Assembly (NCBI RefSeq): GCF_900105715.1
Contig: NZ_FNRY01000001.1
Span: 2,666,001 to 2,730,000, forward strand
From: Paramicrobacterium humi
Lineage (GTDB): Bacteria; Actinomycetota; Actinomycetes; Actinomycetales; Microbacteriaceae
Direction of reading: 5' to 3'
Length of the DNA stretch: 64,000 nucleotides
The position numbers and the translations under genes are program-made. Positions 7,915 through 16,781 of the stretch are shown here, piece by piece; the first letter of the stretch is position 1, and each line of letters starts with the position of its first letter. The notes under the pieces were generated by a model. It saw only the letters and a list, made by a program, of their open reading frames with translations. It was not told the DNA's origin and ran no database searches.

Positions 7915-9027
7915 ATGGCCACGCGGACCCCGCGGAAGACGACATCACGCTCGACCACTACGACCCGCAAGAAATCAGCGTCCGAGCCGAAGGTGGACAA
8001 AGACCAGCTGATCGACTTCTACCGGCAGATGATGGACATCCGCCGTTTCGAAGAGCGGGCGTCGCGCGCCTACACTCAGGCGCTGGTCGGAGGCTACTGT
8101 CACCTGAACCTCGGTGAGGAGGCCGCAGTCGTCGGACTGATGGCCGCCCTCAAGCCGAGCGACTACCTGTTCACCAACTACCGCGAGCACGGGTACGCTC
8201 TGGCCCGCGGCATCGACCCCAACCGCGTCATGGCCGAGCTCTACGGCCGCGATGACGGCGTCTCGAAGGGCTGGGGCGGGTCGATGCACATGTTCGACTT
8301 CGAAGCGCGCCTGCTCGGCGGCTACGGCATCGTCGGCGGCCAGATCCCGCTCGCGACCGGTGTGGCGCTCGGCATCCAGTACCGCGGCGAGAACGACGTC
8401 GTCATGTGCACGATGGGCGACGGAACGACGAACATCGGCGCGTTCCACGAGTCGCTGAACATCGCGGCGCTGTGGAACCTGCCGTGCGTGTTCGTGATCA
8501 TCAACAACAAGCTCGGCATGGGCACCACGGTGGACAAGGCGTCCGCCGAGCCCGAACTGTACAAGCGCGGAGCCGCATACCGGATGGAGTCCGAGCGGGT
8601 GGACGGGCTCGATCCTGTCGCCGTGTACGAGGCAGCGCAGCGCGCGGTGGCCTCGGCCCGCGACGGTAAGCCCTTCCTGCTCGAGGTCATGACCGAGCGC
8701 CTCAAGGGCCACTCGGTCGTCGACCCCGCGAAGTACCGTTCCGCCGAGGAGGTGGAGCAGCTCAAGCTCAACGACCCGGTCGTCACCTTCGGCACGAAGC
8801 TCAAGGAAGACGGCGTCATTGATGATGAGCTGATGTCGAAGATCGACGATGACGCGAAGAAGCTCGCGGCCGAGTCGGCCGACTTCGCCGCCAACAGTCC
8901 TCACCCCGACGTGTCGACCCTGTTCGACTACACCTACGCAACGCCCGTCCCGAACGACTCGCGCCGCCTGCCCGGCGAGCCGCTGTTCGAACCGGCGCCC
9001 TTCCCCCAGAACGGAGGCCGCGCATGA
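7915..9027 (+). CDS. pdhA: Pyruvate dehydrogenase E1 component, alpha subunit
   Basis: The 370-residue protein carries the thiamine-diphosphate motif: GDG at residues 168-170 and NN at 197-198. It also has the E1-alpha signature segments YREHGYALARG and GSMHMFD. With the beta subunit it decarboxylates pyruvate and transfers the acetyl group to lipoyl-E2. The first ~28 residues form a Ser/Thr/Arg/Lys-rich basic extension not needed for the fold. ATG 7915 is preceded by GAAGGGAG. The stop overlaps the pdhB start by 4 nt (ATGA), so translation is coupled. Branched-chain 2-oxoacid or acetoin dehydrogenase E1 is the alternative, but the sequence looks mitochondrial-type PDH. Confidence 0.9.
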   Translation: MATRTPRKTTSRSTTTTRKKSASEPKVDKDQLIDFYRQMMDIRRFEERASRAYTQALVGGYCHLNLGEEAAVVGLMAALKPSDYLFTNYREHGYALARGIDPNRVMAELYGRDDGVSKGWGGSMHMFDFEARLLGGYGIVGGQIPLATGVALGIQYRGENDVVMCTMGDGTTNIGAFHESLNIAALWNLPCVFVIINNKLGMGTTVDKASAEPELYKRGAAYRMESERVDGLDPVAVYEAAQRAVASARDGKPFLLEVMTERLKGHSVVDPAKYRSAEEVEQLKLNDPVVTFGTKLKEDGVIDDELMSKIDDDAKKLAAESADFAANSPHPDVSTLFDYTYATPVPNDSRRLPGEPLFEPAPFPQNGGRA

Positions 9028-10019
9028 GCATCATGACGTACCGGCAGGCCCTGCACGACACCCTGCGCCAGGAGATGCTGCGCGACGAGAACGTCTTCCT
9101 CATGGGTGAAGAGATCGGCGTCTTCGAGGGCTCCTACAAGATCACGGCGGGGATGCTCGAGGAGTTCGGCGAGAAGCGCGTGCGTGACACGCCCATCGCC
9201 GAGGAAGGCTTCACGGGAGCCGCGATCGGCGCCGCGATGATCGGGCTCCGTCCCGTCGTCGAGATCATGACCATCAACTTCTCGCTGCTCGCGCTCGACC
9301 AGATCGTGAACCACGCCGCCAAGATCTACGGCATGTTCGGCGGTCAGGCGAAGGTCCCCATGGTTATTCGCACCCCCGGTGGCGGCGGGCAGCAGCTCGG
9401 CGCGACGCACTCGCAGAACATCGAGCTGTACTACTCGTTCGTTCCCGGCATGAAGGTCGTCGCGCCCAGCAACCCGGCAGACGCGAAGGCGCTGCTGATG
9501 GCCGCGATCCGCGACGACGACCCCGTGCTGTTCCTCGAGAACCTCGGTCTCTACAACACGAAGGGCGAAGTCCCCGACGACATCGAGCCCGCCGAGATCG
9601 GCAAGGCGAAGGTCACCCGCGAGGGCAAGGACCTCACCCTCATCGGCTACTCGCGCATGGCGCACGTCGCGCAAGAGGTCGCGGATGAACTGGCGGAGAA
9701 GGAGGGCCTCGACATCGAGGTCGTCGACTTGCGCAGCCTTCGCCCTCTCGACCGCGAGACGTTCATCGAATCGGTGAAGAAGACACACGCCGCCGTCGTC
9801 CTCGAGGACGACTGGCTGACCTACGGAATCGGTGCGGAGGTCGCGGCATCCATCTCGGATGGAGCGTTCGACTACCTCGACGCGCCGGTTCGTCGCGTCG
9901 CCATGGCCGAAGTGCCCATGCCGTACGCGAAGCCACTTGAGACGGCGGCCCTGCCGTCAGCGGATGACGTGAAGAACGCCATTCGTCAGACCCTCGACGC
10001 GGTCGGGCACCGCAGGTAA
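9024..10019 (+). CDS. pdhB: Pyruvate dehydrogenase E1 component, beta subunit
   Basis: The 331-residue E1-beta subunit starts within the pdhA stop (ATGA overlap). The N-terminal region ENVFLMGEEIGVFEGSYK is typical, as are DTPIAEEGFTGAAIGAAMIG, which contributes the glutamate that activates thiamine diphosphate, and the later VVLEDDW transketolase C-domain segment. It forms the alpha2beta2 heterotetramer with PdhA. Gene order E1alpha-E1beta-E2 is that of the three-subunit PDH; many Actinobacteria otherwise use a single-chain AceE, so this complex may serve a particular condition. Confidence 0.93.
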   Translation: MSIMTYRQALHDTLRQEMLRDENVFLMGEEIGVFEGSYKITAGMLEEFGEKRVRDTPIAEEGFTGAAIGAAMIGLRPVVEIMTINFSLLALDQIVNHAAKIYGMFGGQAKVPMVIRTPGGGGQQLGATHSQNIELYYSFVPGMKVVAPSNPADAKALLMAAIRDDDPVLFLENLGLYNTKGEVPDDIEPAEIGKAKVTREGKDLTLIGYSRMAHVAQEVADELAEKEGLDIEVVDLRSLRPLDRETFIESVKKTHAAVVLEDDWLTYGIGAEVAASISDGAFDYLDAPVRRVAMAEVPMPYAKPLETAALPSADDVKNAIRQTLDAVGHRR

Positions 10020-10029
10020 GACGAAGATC

Positions 10030-11400
10030 ATGATCGATATCACCATGCCGCGACTCTCCGACACCATGGAGGAGGGCGCGATCGCCACGTGGCACAAGAA
10101 GCCGGGTGACACCGTCGAGGTCGGCGACGTCCTCGTCGAGATCGAGACCGACAAGGCCACCATGGAGTACGAGGCGTACGAGGCGGGAACGCTCGCCGAG
10201 ATCCTCGTCGACGAAGGAGAGCTCGTCTCCATCGGCACTCCGATCGCGCGCATCGACGACGGCTCGGGCGCCAGCGCCCCGAGTGACGACAAGGCGGACG
10301 CCGACACGGCGCAGGCCGAGTCGGCGCCGGCGGAGAAGTCGGATGCCGCTGACGCGGAGAGCCAGCAGAAAGCGGAGGCCGACGAGGAGGCCACCCCGGC
10401 CACGGCTGACGAAGCCGCCACCCACGGGGAGCCGACGGCTGACGAGGCCACCGCCCACGAGGAGCCGCAGGACGACGGTGAACGGCAGTTCGCGTCCCCG
10501 CTCGTGCGCAAGCTCGCGCGGGACTACGACCTCGACTTGTCGAAGGTGAAGGGCACGGGCCCCGGCGGTCGCATCATCCGCGCCGACATCGAGCCTCTCC
10601 TGTCGGAGGCGCCCGCTCCCGAGACGAAGCCGGAGCAGAAGAAGGCTGAGCAGAAGGCTCCCGCACAGAAGCCGTCCGCACCGTCCGCCGACGAGCGTCG
10701 CGACTCCGAGAAGGTCCCGATGAGCAACGTGCGGCGCGTGATCGCGCGCCGGCTGGGGGAGAGCGCCCGCGAGACCCCCGTGTTCTTCGTGACGGCGTCT
10801 GCGGACGCCGAGGAGCTCGTCAAGCTGCGCGGCTCGCTCAACGAGCAGCTCGTCGCCGCGGGCCGCACGAAGGTCAGCATCAACGACCTCATCATCCGCG
10901 CGGCCGCTCTCGCACTGCGGCAGCACCCCGAGATCAACGCGTCCTACGTGGGCGACGACGCAGACCACACGCTGCGGCACAAGCGCATCAACGTGGGCGT
11001 CGCCGTCGCGAGCGACAACGGCCTTGTCGTTCCCGTGATCGACGACGCTGACACGAAGACGGTCACGCAGCTCGGCGCGGAGGCGAAGAGCCTTGTGGGC
11101 CTTGCGCAGGACAAGAAGCTGAGCCCGGCGCAGATGTCCGGTGGGACCTTCACGATCAGCAACCTCGGGATGTTCGGCGTCGAGCAGTTCACGGCGATCA
11201 TCAACCCGCCGGAGGGCGCGATTCTCGCGGTCGGCGGCACGAAGCAGGAGGCGGTCGTTGTGGATGGCGAGATCGTCGCCCGCCACATCATGCGCTACAC
11301 GCTGTCGGCCGACCACCGCATCATCGACGGTGCTCTTGCCGCGCAGTTCCTGCAGACGCTCACGAAGCTGATCGAGAACCCCTGGACGATCATCGCCTGA
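10030..11400 (+). CDS. pdhC: Dihydrolipoamide acetyltransferase (E2) of pyruvate dehydrogenase
   Basis: This is a 456-residue E2. Residues 1-76 form one lipoyl domain with the modified lysine in ETDKATM. Residues ~78-150 are an acidic Ala/Glu/Pro linker containing a duplicated 11-residue unit. Residues ~155-190 are the E1/E3-binding domain (SPLVRKLARDYDLDLSKVKG). Residues ~230-456 are the acyltransferase core ending with the active-site ADHRIIDG. Only one lipoyl domain is present. No E3 (dihydrolipoamide dehydrogenase) gene lies in the window, so E3 must be encoded elsewhere. A strong terminator follows. Confidence 0.95.
   Translation: MIDITMPRLSDTMEEGAIATWHKKPGDTVEVGDVLVEIETDKATMEYEAYEAGTLAEILVDEGELVSIGTPIARIDDGSGASAPSDDKADADTAQAESAPAEKSDAADAESQQKAEADEEATPATADEAATHGEPTADEATAHEEPQDDGERQFASPLVRKLARDYDLDLSKVKGTGPGGRIIRADIEPLLSEAPAPETKPEQKKAEQKAPAQKPSAPSADERRDSEKVPMSNVRRVIARRLGESARETPVFFVTASADAEELVKLRGSLNEQLVAAGRTKVSINDLIIRAAALALRQHPEINASYVGDDADHTLRHKRINVGVAVASDNGLVVPVIDDADTKTVTQLGAEAKSLVGLAQDKKLSPAQMSGGTFTISNLGMFGVEQFTAIINPPEGAILAVGGTKQEAVVVDGEIVARHIMRYTLSADHRIIDGALAAQFLQTLTKLIENPWTIIA
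10402..10467 (+). repeat. Two tandem 33-bp units in the pdhC linker
   Basis: Units 10402-10434 and 10435-10467 both begin ACGGCTGACGA and encode the near-identical 11-mers TADEAATHGEP and TADEATAHEEP. They lie in the flexible linker between the lipoyl and E1/E3-binding domains, where repeat-length changes are usually tolerated. Confidence 0.8.
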
Positions 11401-11458
11401 CCTGACGTGTCAACCCCGTGACACTGCGGGGAACGGCCCGTAGCGTCGAAGCGACACC

Positions 11459-11498
11459 GGCCGGCATCTCCGCGAAAGCGGTCGGATGCCGGCCTTTG
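11459..11498 (+). terminator. Terminator behind pdhABC
   Basis: The perfect arms GGCCGGCATC (11459-11468) and GATGCCGGCC (11485-11494) enclose an inner stem CCGC-GAAA-GCGG with a GNRA-type tetraloop, followed by TTTGT. It is a stable rho-independent-type hairpin 58 nt after the pdhC stop. Confidence 0.85.
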
Positions 11499-11521
11499 TC
11501 GTAGCAACGGAAAGGGGAACC

Positions 11522-11716
11522 ATGAGCGATTCGAACCGGGGCGGACTGCCCGACGACGCTTCCGCAGAGGAGCAGGCCGAGCACTTACGCGAGAACGATG
11601 AGCCTGTGCAGGAGACCACGATCGGCGACACCGCCGATGTGCTCGACGAGTACAGCGAGGACGTGTCGTCCTCTCCCGAGCAGCGCGCCCGCCGCGTCGA
11701 GGACGGCGGCCAGTAG
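11522..11716 (+). CDS. Small acidic hypothetical protein (64 aa)
   Basis: This 64-residue, strongly acidic, probably unstructured protein has no membrane segment and no recognised domain. The ATG at 11522 follows AAGGGGAAC. It sits alone between the pdh terminator and a second hairpin (11723-11757), so it has its own transcript or reads through from pdh. Similar short acidic proteins are frequent, uncharacterised ORFs of Microbacteriaceae; function unknown. Confidence 0.6.
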   Translation: MSDSNRGGLPDDASAEEQAEHLRENDEPVQETTIGDTADVLDEYSEDVSSSPEQRARRVEDGGQ

Positions 11717-11722
11717 CCGACC

Positions 11723-11757
11723 GGCTGAGCGGCGGGTTCCGTGTCCGCCGCTCAGCC
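11723..11757. terminator. Bidirectional hairpin between convergent genes
   Basis: The perfect 13-bp arms GGCTGAGCGGCGG (11723-11735) and CCGCCGCTCAGCC (11745-11757) have a 9-nt loop. The hairpin serves the 64-residue gene from the left and covers the stop codon of the duplicated membrane-protein gene from the right, so it probably ends both transcripts. Confidence 0.8.
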
Positions 11758-12426
11758 TCCCACAGCAGTGGCGTCGTGCGGCTCGCCCACGGGCTTCGAC
11801 TGCGACGATCCGCGCTGGCGGAGGAAGATCGCGAGAACGGCCATGCTGACGACCGCGAGGATCTCCGACTGCCAGTTCTGCAGCGTCCGGTTCCAGAACT
11901 CCGCCGAGAGCAGGTATTCGCCGAACGGGATCGGCGCCTCGAGCGCCTTCATCTGCTCTTCGTTGTAGTTCACGTGCCCCGCCACGCCCTGCACGAGCCA
12001 GGAGAAGAAGAAGATGACGGCCATCACGATCACGAGCGAGTTCGAGTAGACGACGAGCTTCCAGTCCCGCTTCTTCGCCCAGCGCGGCGAGTCCTCCTGG
12101 GTGTACTCACCGATCTTCTGGTCCTCGTCACTCTCGACGCCGACCTTGTCAGCGGTCTTCGACTCGGGGGATCCCTTCTGCACAAGCCAGATCGTCGCGA
12201 TGATGTAGAGCAGGAACTGCAGATACTCGGACTGCCAGTTCTCCGCGACGTCCACGACGAACGAGGAGGAGGTGATGTAGTCGAGCATGCCGATCTTCTG
12301 CAGTCCGTCCTGCAGCTGCTCCTCGTTGTATAGCGAGAGACCGCTCACCGCCTGGCCGGCGAGGATAAGGATGAAGACGACGCCGAGGACGATGCTCAGG
12401 CCGTGGTACGTGAATGCGCTTTTCAT
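11752..12426 (-). CDS. Internally duplicated membrane protein (DUF6766-like)
   Basis: The 224-residue protein is built of two copies of one module, offset by exactly 121 residues. YNEEQ occurs at 33 and 154, NWQSE at 63 and 184, and a Q-x-G-S-x2-SK end at 83-90 and 204-211. Each copy has a membrane helix before YNEEQ and another after NWQSE, so about four helices in all, with a charged linker (~90-120). I believe it belongs to DUF6766; no function is known. It is last in a leftward run behind a 27-residue membrane peptide (11 nt away) and a lipoprotein. Confidence 0.8.
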   Translation of the reverse strand: MKSAFTYHGLSIVLGVVFILILAGQAVSGLSLYNEEQLQDGLQKIGMLDYITSSSFVVDVAENWQSEYLQFLLYIIATIWLVQKGSPESKTADKVGVESDEDQKIGEYTQEDSPRWAKKRDWKLVVYSNSLVIVMAVIFFFSWLVQGVAGHVNYNEEQMKALEAPIPFGEYLLSAEFWNRTLQNWQSEILAVVSMAVLAIFLRQRGSSQSKPVGEPHDATAVGG

Positions 12427-12437
12427 ACTCGTTCCCC

Positions 12438-12521
12438 TTATCGTCCGATGAGGCCGACGACGAGCATGTAGATCAGTCCGCCGAAGATGAAGGTGAGTGT
12501 GCTGATGAAGACTGCTCGCAT
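12438..12521 (-). CDS. 27-residue single-helix membrane peptide
   Basis: This very short ORF reads MRAVFISTLTFIFGGLIYML and ends in GLIGR. It is one hydrophobic helix with a single Arg at each end. It is credible as a gene because the ATG at 12521 has a strong ribosome site (GGAAGGA, 7 nt away), lies 1 nt after the lipoprotein stop, and is 11 nt before the duplicated membrane-protein gene in the same direction. Single-helix peptides of this kind often regulate or assemble with a larger membrane partner; that role is inference. Confidence 0.6.
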   Translation of the reverse strand: MRAVFISTLTFIFGGLIYMLVVGLIGR

Positions 12522-12522
12522 G

Positions 12523-12927
12523 TCACGGTCCTTCCACGGTGCACTGGTACGGTCCCTCGGTCTGCGGCACGCAGCCGGCCGCCGTGATCCGCCAGCCGTC
12601 CGGGGTCTTCGCGAGGAAGATCGTGTCGTCGTTGAACTGCACGATGGCCATGCGGCCCTGCACCTCGGCCGTGCCCGTGTCGGATGCCGCGCCCGGCAGA
12701 TCCTCGCTCGCGATCGCATTCGCGCAGTCCGAACCGAGGGTCACGCGTGTCGCATCGTTCAGCAGCTCGCATGCGGCCTGCCCGTCGCCGTCGGCGATCG
12801 CCTGCCGGAACGACGTGGTGGTATCGAGAACCGGTGAGACCTCGGACTGCGCGCCGCACGCCGCGAGCCCGAGGGTGAGACCGACGGCAAGGACTATGCC
12901 GCTCGCCCCGCGCTGGAGATCTGTCAT
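12523..12927 (-). CDS. Small secreted lipoprotein
   Basis: The 134-residue protein has an N-terminal signal peptide: basic start, hydrophobic core, and lipobox LAAC near residue 24. It should be lipid-anchored on the outer face of the membrane. The mature part has two further pairs of cysteines (CELLND/DCAN and GCVPQ/YQCTV) that could form disulfides, and the segment KTPDGWRI common in Ser/Thr-rich actinobacterial lipoproteins of unknown function. It starts the operon that continues with the 27-residue peptide and the duplicated membrane protein. Confidence 0.8.
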   Translation of the reverse strand: MTDLQRGASGIVLAVGLTLGLAACGAQSEVSPVLDTTTSFRQAIADGDGQAACELLNDATRVTLGSDCANAIASEDLPGAASDTGTAEVQGRMAIVQFNDDTIFLAKTPDGWRITAAGCVPQTEGPYQCTVEGP

Positions 12928-13052
12928 GGCACCACCATATTGCGCGGCCGACGTCCGCCATCGGACCTTGCGAAGCGCTCGGGATTCTGTCAAGGGCTTG
13001 AGCGGCGGCCGACGAGAAGCTGGGCTGGAGGCCGACGGAAGGCGGAGAACCC

Positions 13053-14237
13053 ATGCGCGCAGTGACCTGGAAGGCGAAACGGACCCTCAGCGTGGAGACG
13101 CTGCCCGATCCTGGGATCACGGATCCCGGTGATGTGATCATCCGCGTGACGAGCTCGGCGATCTGCGGCTCAGACCTGCACTTATATGAACTGCTCGGCC
13201 CCTTCCTCGCGAAAGGCGACGTGCTCGGGCATGAGGCCATGGGGATCGTCGAGGAGGTGGGCGCCGACGTTCGTCACGTCAAGGTCGGCGATCGTGTCGT
13301 CGTCCCCTTCGTGATCGCCTGCGGCGAGTGCGCAATGTGCCGACGGGGCCTGCAGACGCAGTGCGAGACCACGCAGGTCAGGTCGCAGGGCAGCGGTGCC
13401 GCTCTCTACGGGTACACGAGCCTGTACGGCCAGGTACCGGGTGGACAGGCCGAGTACTTGCGGGTGCTGCGCGCGGACGCGAACTGCATCGTCGTCCCGG
13501 ACGGCCTGCCCGATGAGCGCTATCTGTTCCTCAGCGACATCCTGCCGACCGCGTGGCAGGGCGTCCAGTACGCCGGCGTTGGCGCCGGCGACAGCGTGGC
13601 CGTGCTCGGCCTCGGACCCGTCGGCCAGCTCGCCGCCCGCATCGCGCGTCACCTGGGCTGCGAGGTGACAGCGGTCGATCCCGTGCCCGAACGCCGGCAG
13701 ATGGCCGAGCGCCACGGCGTATCCACGCTCGATCTGCATGACGACATGATCACCGAACTGCACGATCGCACGGCCGGTCGCGGACCGGACGCGGTGGTCG
13801 ACGCGGTGGGCATGGAGGCGCACGGCTCGCCCGTCGCCGCGACCGCGCAGGCGGCCGTCGGGATGCTGCCCGAGGCACTGTCCCGTCCCGCCATGAAGCA
13901 CGCGGGCATCGACAGGCTCGCCGCCCTGCACACGGCGTTGAAGGCCGTGCGCCGCGGTGGCACCGTGTCGATCAGCGGCGTGTACGCGGGTGAGGCTGAT
14001 CCGATGCCCATGAAGACCATGTTCGACCGGCAGCTCACCCTGCGCATGGGCCAGTGCAACGTGCAGCGGTGGATCGACGACCTGCTGCCGCTCGTGCAGG
14101 ACCCCGCGGATCCCCTCGGCATCGACGATCTCGTCACCCACCGTGTTCCCCTCGAGGAGGCTCCCGGCATGTACGAGACCTTTCAGAAGAAGGAGGACGG
14201 CTGCATCAAGGTCGTACTCAAGCCCCAGTCGGACTGA
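13053..14237 (+). CDS. Zinc-dependent alcohol dehydrogenase (MDR), formaldehyde-dehydrogenase-like
   Basis: The 394-residue medium-chain dehydrogenase has catalytic-zinc ligands in ICGSDLH and GHEAMG and structural-zinc cysteines in CGECAMCRRGLQTQC. The Rossmann motif GLGPVG lies near residues 187-192. The extra loop between the Rossmann domain and the C terminus and the SISGVYAGEADPMPM segment resemble glutathione-independent formaldehyde dehydrogenases and threonine dehydrogenase-like enzymes. The substrate is not proven. GGCGGAGAACCC lies before the ATG. Its last 20 nt overlap the 3' end of ligD on the other strand. Confidence 0.88.
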   Translation: MRAVTWKAKRTLSVETLPDPGITDPGDVIIRVTSSAICGSDLHLYELLGPFLAKGDVLGHEAMGIVEEVGADVRHVKVGDRVVVPFVIACGECAMCRRGLQTQCETTQVRSQGSGAALYGYTSLYGQVPGGQAEYLRVLRADANCIVVPDGLPDERYLFLSDILPTAWQGVQYAGVGAGDSVAVLGLGPVGQLAARIARHLGCEVTAVDPVPERRQMAERHGVSTLDLHDDMITELHDRTAGRGPDAVVDAVGMEAHGSPVAATAQAAVGMLPEALSRPAMKHAGIDRLAALHTALKAVRRGGTVSISGVYAGEADPMPMKTMFDRQLTLRMGQCNVQRWIDDLLPLVQDPADPLGIDDLVTHRVPLEEAPGMYETFQKKEDGCIKVVLKPQSD

Positions 14238-16713
14238 TGTCGTCGACGCTCTTGTCCGGACGCCAGCCGCGCCACACCGGGTGCCGCAACCGTCCCTCGG
14301 GCGTCTGCTCACGGTAGCTGATCTCGGCGACCTGCCGCGGCGTTACCCAGCGGGCGTCGCGCCGGTCAGCGGCGGGAACCTCGACCGGCGGCGTCTTCCG
14401 CTCGGAGCGGGACAGCCGTTCCCTGATGTCACGTCGATCGGCGTTCGAGAACCCCGTGCCGACGCGCCCCGCGTACTCGAGAGCGCCGCCGCGCGGCATT
14501 GCGAGCAGAAGGGAGGCGATCCCGAGCCGGTCGCTCTCGCTCTCACGCCAGCCGATGACCACGACCTCCGCGGTGTCGGCGTGGGGGAGCTTCAGCCAGT
14601 CCGCTGAGCGCGTGCCGGGACGGTAGACGCTGTCAAGGCGCTTCGCCATGACTCCCTCGAGCCCGAGCTGCCGGCTCGCGGCCACGGCCGCGTTCGCGTC
14701 GCCGTCGAAGGCGGGTGGTACGCTCAGCGGCGCGTCCGTCGACTCGTCGATCAGCTCGCCGAGCAGCTCGCGCCGGTTCTGATACGGCAGGCTCGTGCAC
14801 GGCTGGCCGTTCACGTCGAGAACGTCGAACACCATGAGGGACACGGGCACCGACTGGCGCACCTTCGCGATCTCGCGGCGATTCGTGAGGTTCATGCGCT
14901 GCTGCAGCAGTGAGAAGCTCGGCACGCCGGCCGCGTCGACGGCGACGATCTCGCCGTCGAGCACGGCGTCATCCGCCATCACCGCGTCGGCGACATCCGC
15001 GAGCTCGGGGTATGCCGTCGTCACGTCCTTCCCCGAGCGGCTGCGCACCCGCACCGTGCCGTGGTCCACGGAGACGATCGCGCGCATGCCGTCCCACTTC
15101 ATCTCGAACGCCCACTCGTCCTCGTCGAGGGCTCCGAGCCCCGCGTTCGAGCCGCGCGTCGCGAGCATCGGCTTGAGGGACGCACGGCCTCTGCCGTCGG
15201 GGGCGCGGCGCGTCGCGGCATCCGTCGTCGTCGTGCTCTTCGTGGCCGACTTCGCCGCCGATTTCGACGATGACTTCACCGGTGTCTTCTTCGGAGTCGG
15301 CTTCGGGGGCGAGGCGGAGGAATCGGCGTCGCTGTGCATCAGGTGGATCATCCACTGCGGCTTCTGCGGATCGTCGTCGGTGCGGAACAGCGCGTATTTG
15401 CGCACGCCGCCGAGTCCGCCGTCGGGCTGCCCGGTGAGCGTGGCGATGACCTCGTCGTCGCGCCACTTGGAGATCTGCACCGTGCCGGAGTCCCAGATCT
15501 CGACGACGCCGCCGCCGTACTCGCCCTTCGGGATCGTGCCCTCGAAGAAGCGGTACTCCATGGGGTGGTCCTCGGTCGGTACGGCGAGGTGGTTGCGCTT
15601 GGGATCGGTGGGAACACCCTTCGGCAGCGCCCAGCTGACCAGCACCCCGTCGTGCTCGAGCCGGAAGTCGAAGTGCAGGCGCGTCGCATCGTGGCGCTGG
15701 ATCACGAAGACCGGCGCGTCGCCGTCGTCCGGCGCGACAGCGGCGGGAACGGGCTCGGGCGTCTTGCTGCTGTCGCGCTTCGAACGGTAGATCGTGAGCC
15801 GGTCGCGCTGCGGCTTCTCGCCGTCGCCGCCGGCCTCGATTCCCGCCATGGGGTCACCGCGGCGCTTCACGCGGGCGAGGACCTCCGTGTGGTCGAGGTG
15901 CTTCAGGCGCGGCGAGGCGAGTTCGCCCCACGTGCGCGGCGCGGCCACGGTGGGCTGCGCGCGACCCCGGAGCGAGTACGGCGCGATCGTCGTCTTGTTC
16001 GCGTTGTTCTGGCTCCAGTCGATGAACACCTTGCCCGCCCGCGCCGAGCGCTTCATCGAGCTGATGATGTCGTCGGGATGATCGGCCTCGAGCGCCCGCG
16101 CAAGCTCGTGGGCGACCTGGGAGACCTGGTCGGAGGTCTGCGTGCCGTCGAGCGGCGCATACAAGTGGATGCCCTTGCTTCCGCTCGTGACCGGGAACGC
16201 CTCGAGTCCCATGTCGTTCAGGATGCCGCGGGCCAGACGCGCGATCTCGGCGCACTCGCGCGGGGTCACGCCGGGGCCCGGATCGAGGTCGAGCACGAGC
16301 CGGTCAGGATTGAGCTTCTCGTCGCCTCGGCCGAAGCGCCACTGCGGAACGTGGATCTCGAGGGCGGCGAGCTGGCCGAGCCAGGTGAGGGTCGCGAGAT
16401 CGTTCACGAGCGGATACCGGTTGACGTGATCGGAGTGCTGGATGCTGCGCACGTCGACCCAGTCGGGCGCGCCCTCGCCAATGTCCTTCTGGAAGAACAT
16501 CTGCCCCGAACCGTCCTCGCCTACTCCGTTCGGCCAGCGCTTGCGCGTCGCGGCTCGGTCCCGGCAGTGCGGAAGCATGACGGGAGCGATCTCACTGTAG
16601 TACGCGAGAACGTCGCCCTTCGTCATGCCCGTCGCCGGATAGAGCACCTTGTCGAGGTTCGAGAGTTGGAGCCGTCGGCCCTCGATCGACACGGTCTGCT
16701 TGGAGCCAGCCAT
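14218..16713 (-). CDS. ligD: Multifunctional ATP-dependent DNA ligase LigD (NHEJ)
   Basis: The 831-residue protein has three domains in the actinobacterial order. The POL primase-polymerase spans ~10-295 with DLDP metal residues. The 3'-phosphoesterase PE begins at Phe336 (FVIQRHDATRLHFDF) and ends near 460. The ligase domain spans ~515-831 with adenylated Lys539 in KWDG. A Lys/Ser-rich linker (~465-500) joins PE and LIG. It performs end-processing and sealing in non-homologous end joining with Ku, whose gene is divergent 68 nt away. The 3' ends of ligD and the dehydrogenase gene overlap by 20 nt. Confidence 0.97.
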   Translation of the reverse strand: MAGSKQTVSIEGRRLQLSNLDKVLYPATGMTKGDVLAYYSEIAPVMLPHCRDRAATRKRWPNGVGEDGSGQMFFQKDIGEGAPDWVDVRSIQHSDHVNRYPLVNDLATLTWLGQLAALEIHVPQWRFGRGDEKLNPDRLVLDLDPGPGVTPRECAEIARLARGILNDMGLEAFPVTSGSKGIHLYAPLDGTQTSDQVSQVAHELARALEADHPDDIISSMKRSARAGKVFIDWSQNNANKTTIAPYSLRGRAQPTVAAPRTWGELASPRLKHLDHTEVLARVKRRGDPMAGIEAGGDGEKPQRDRLTIYRSKRDSSKTPEPVPAAVAPDDGDAPVFVIQRHDATRLHFDFRLEHDGVLVSWALPKGVPTDPKRNHLAVPTEDHPMEYRFFEGTIPKGEYGGGVVEIWDSGTVQISKWRDDEVIATLTGQPDGGLGGVRKYALFRTDDDPQKPQWMIHLMHSDADSSASPPKPTPKKTPVKSSSKSAAKSATKSTTTTDAATRRAPDGRGRASLKPMLATRGSNAGLGALDEDEWAFEMKWDGMRAIVSVDHGTVRVRSRSGKDVTTAYPELADVADAVMADDAVLDGEIVAVDAAGVPSFSLLQQRMNLTNRREIAKVRQSVPVSLMVFDVLDVNGQPCTSLPYQNRRELLGELIDESTDAPLSVPPAFDGDANAAVAASRQLGLEGVMAKRLDSVYRPGTRSADWLKLPHADTAEVVVIGWRESESDRLGIASLLLAMPRGGALEYAGRVGTGFSNADRRDIRERLSRSERKTPPVEVPAADRRDARWVTPRQVAEISYREQTPEGRLRHPVWRGWRPDKSVDDISPTGA

Positions 16714-16781
16714 GCATACATGCTCGCGCGTGCGCGTCGCAACGGCTAGCAGTTGACAGCCGAATGCGCTCTACTGTAACC

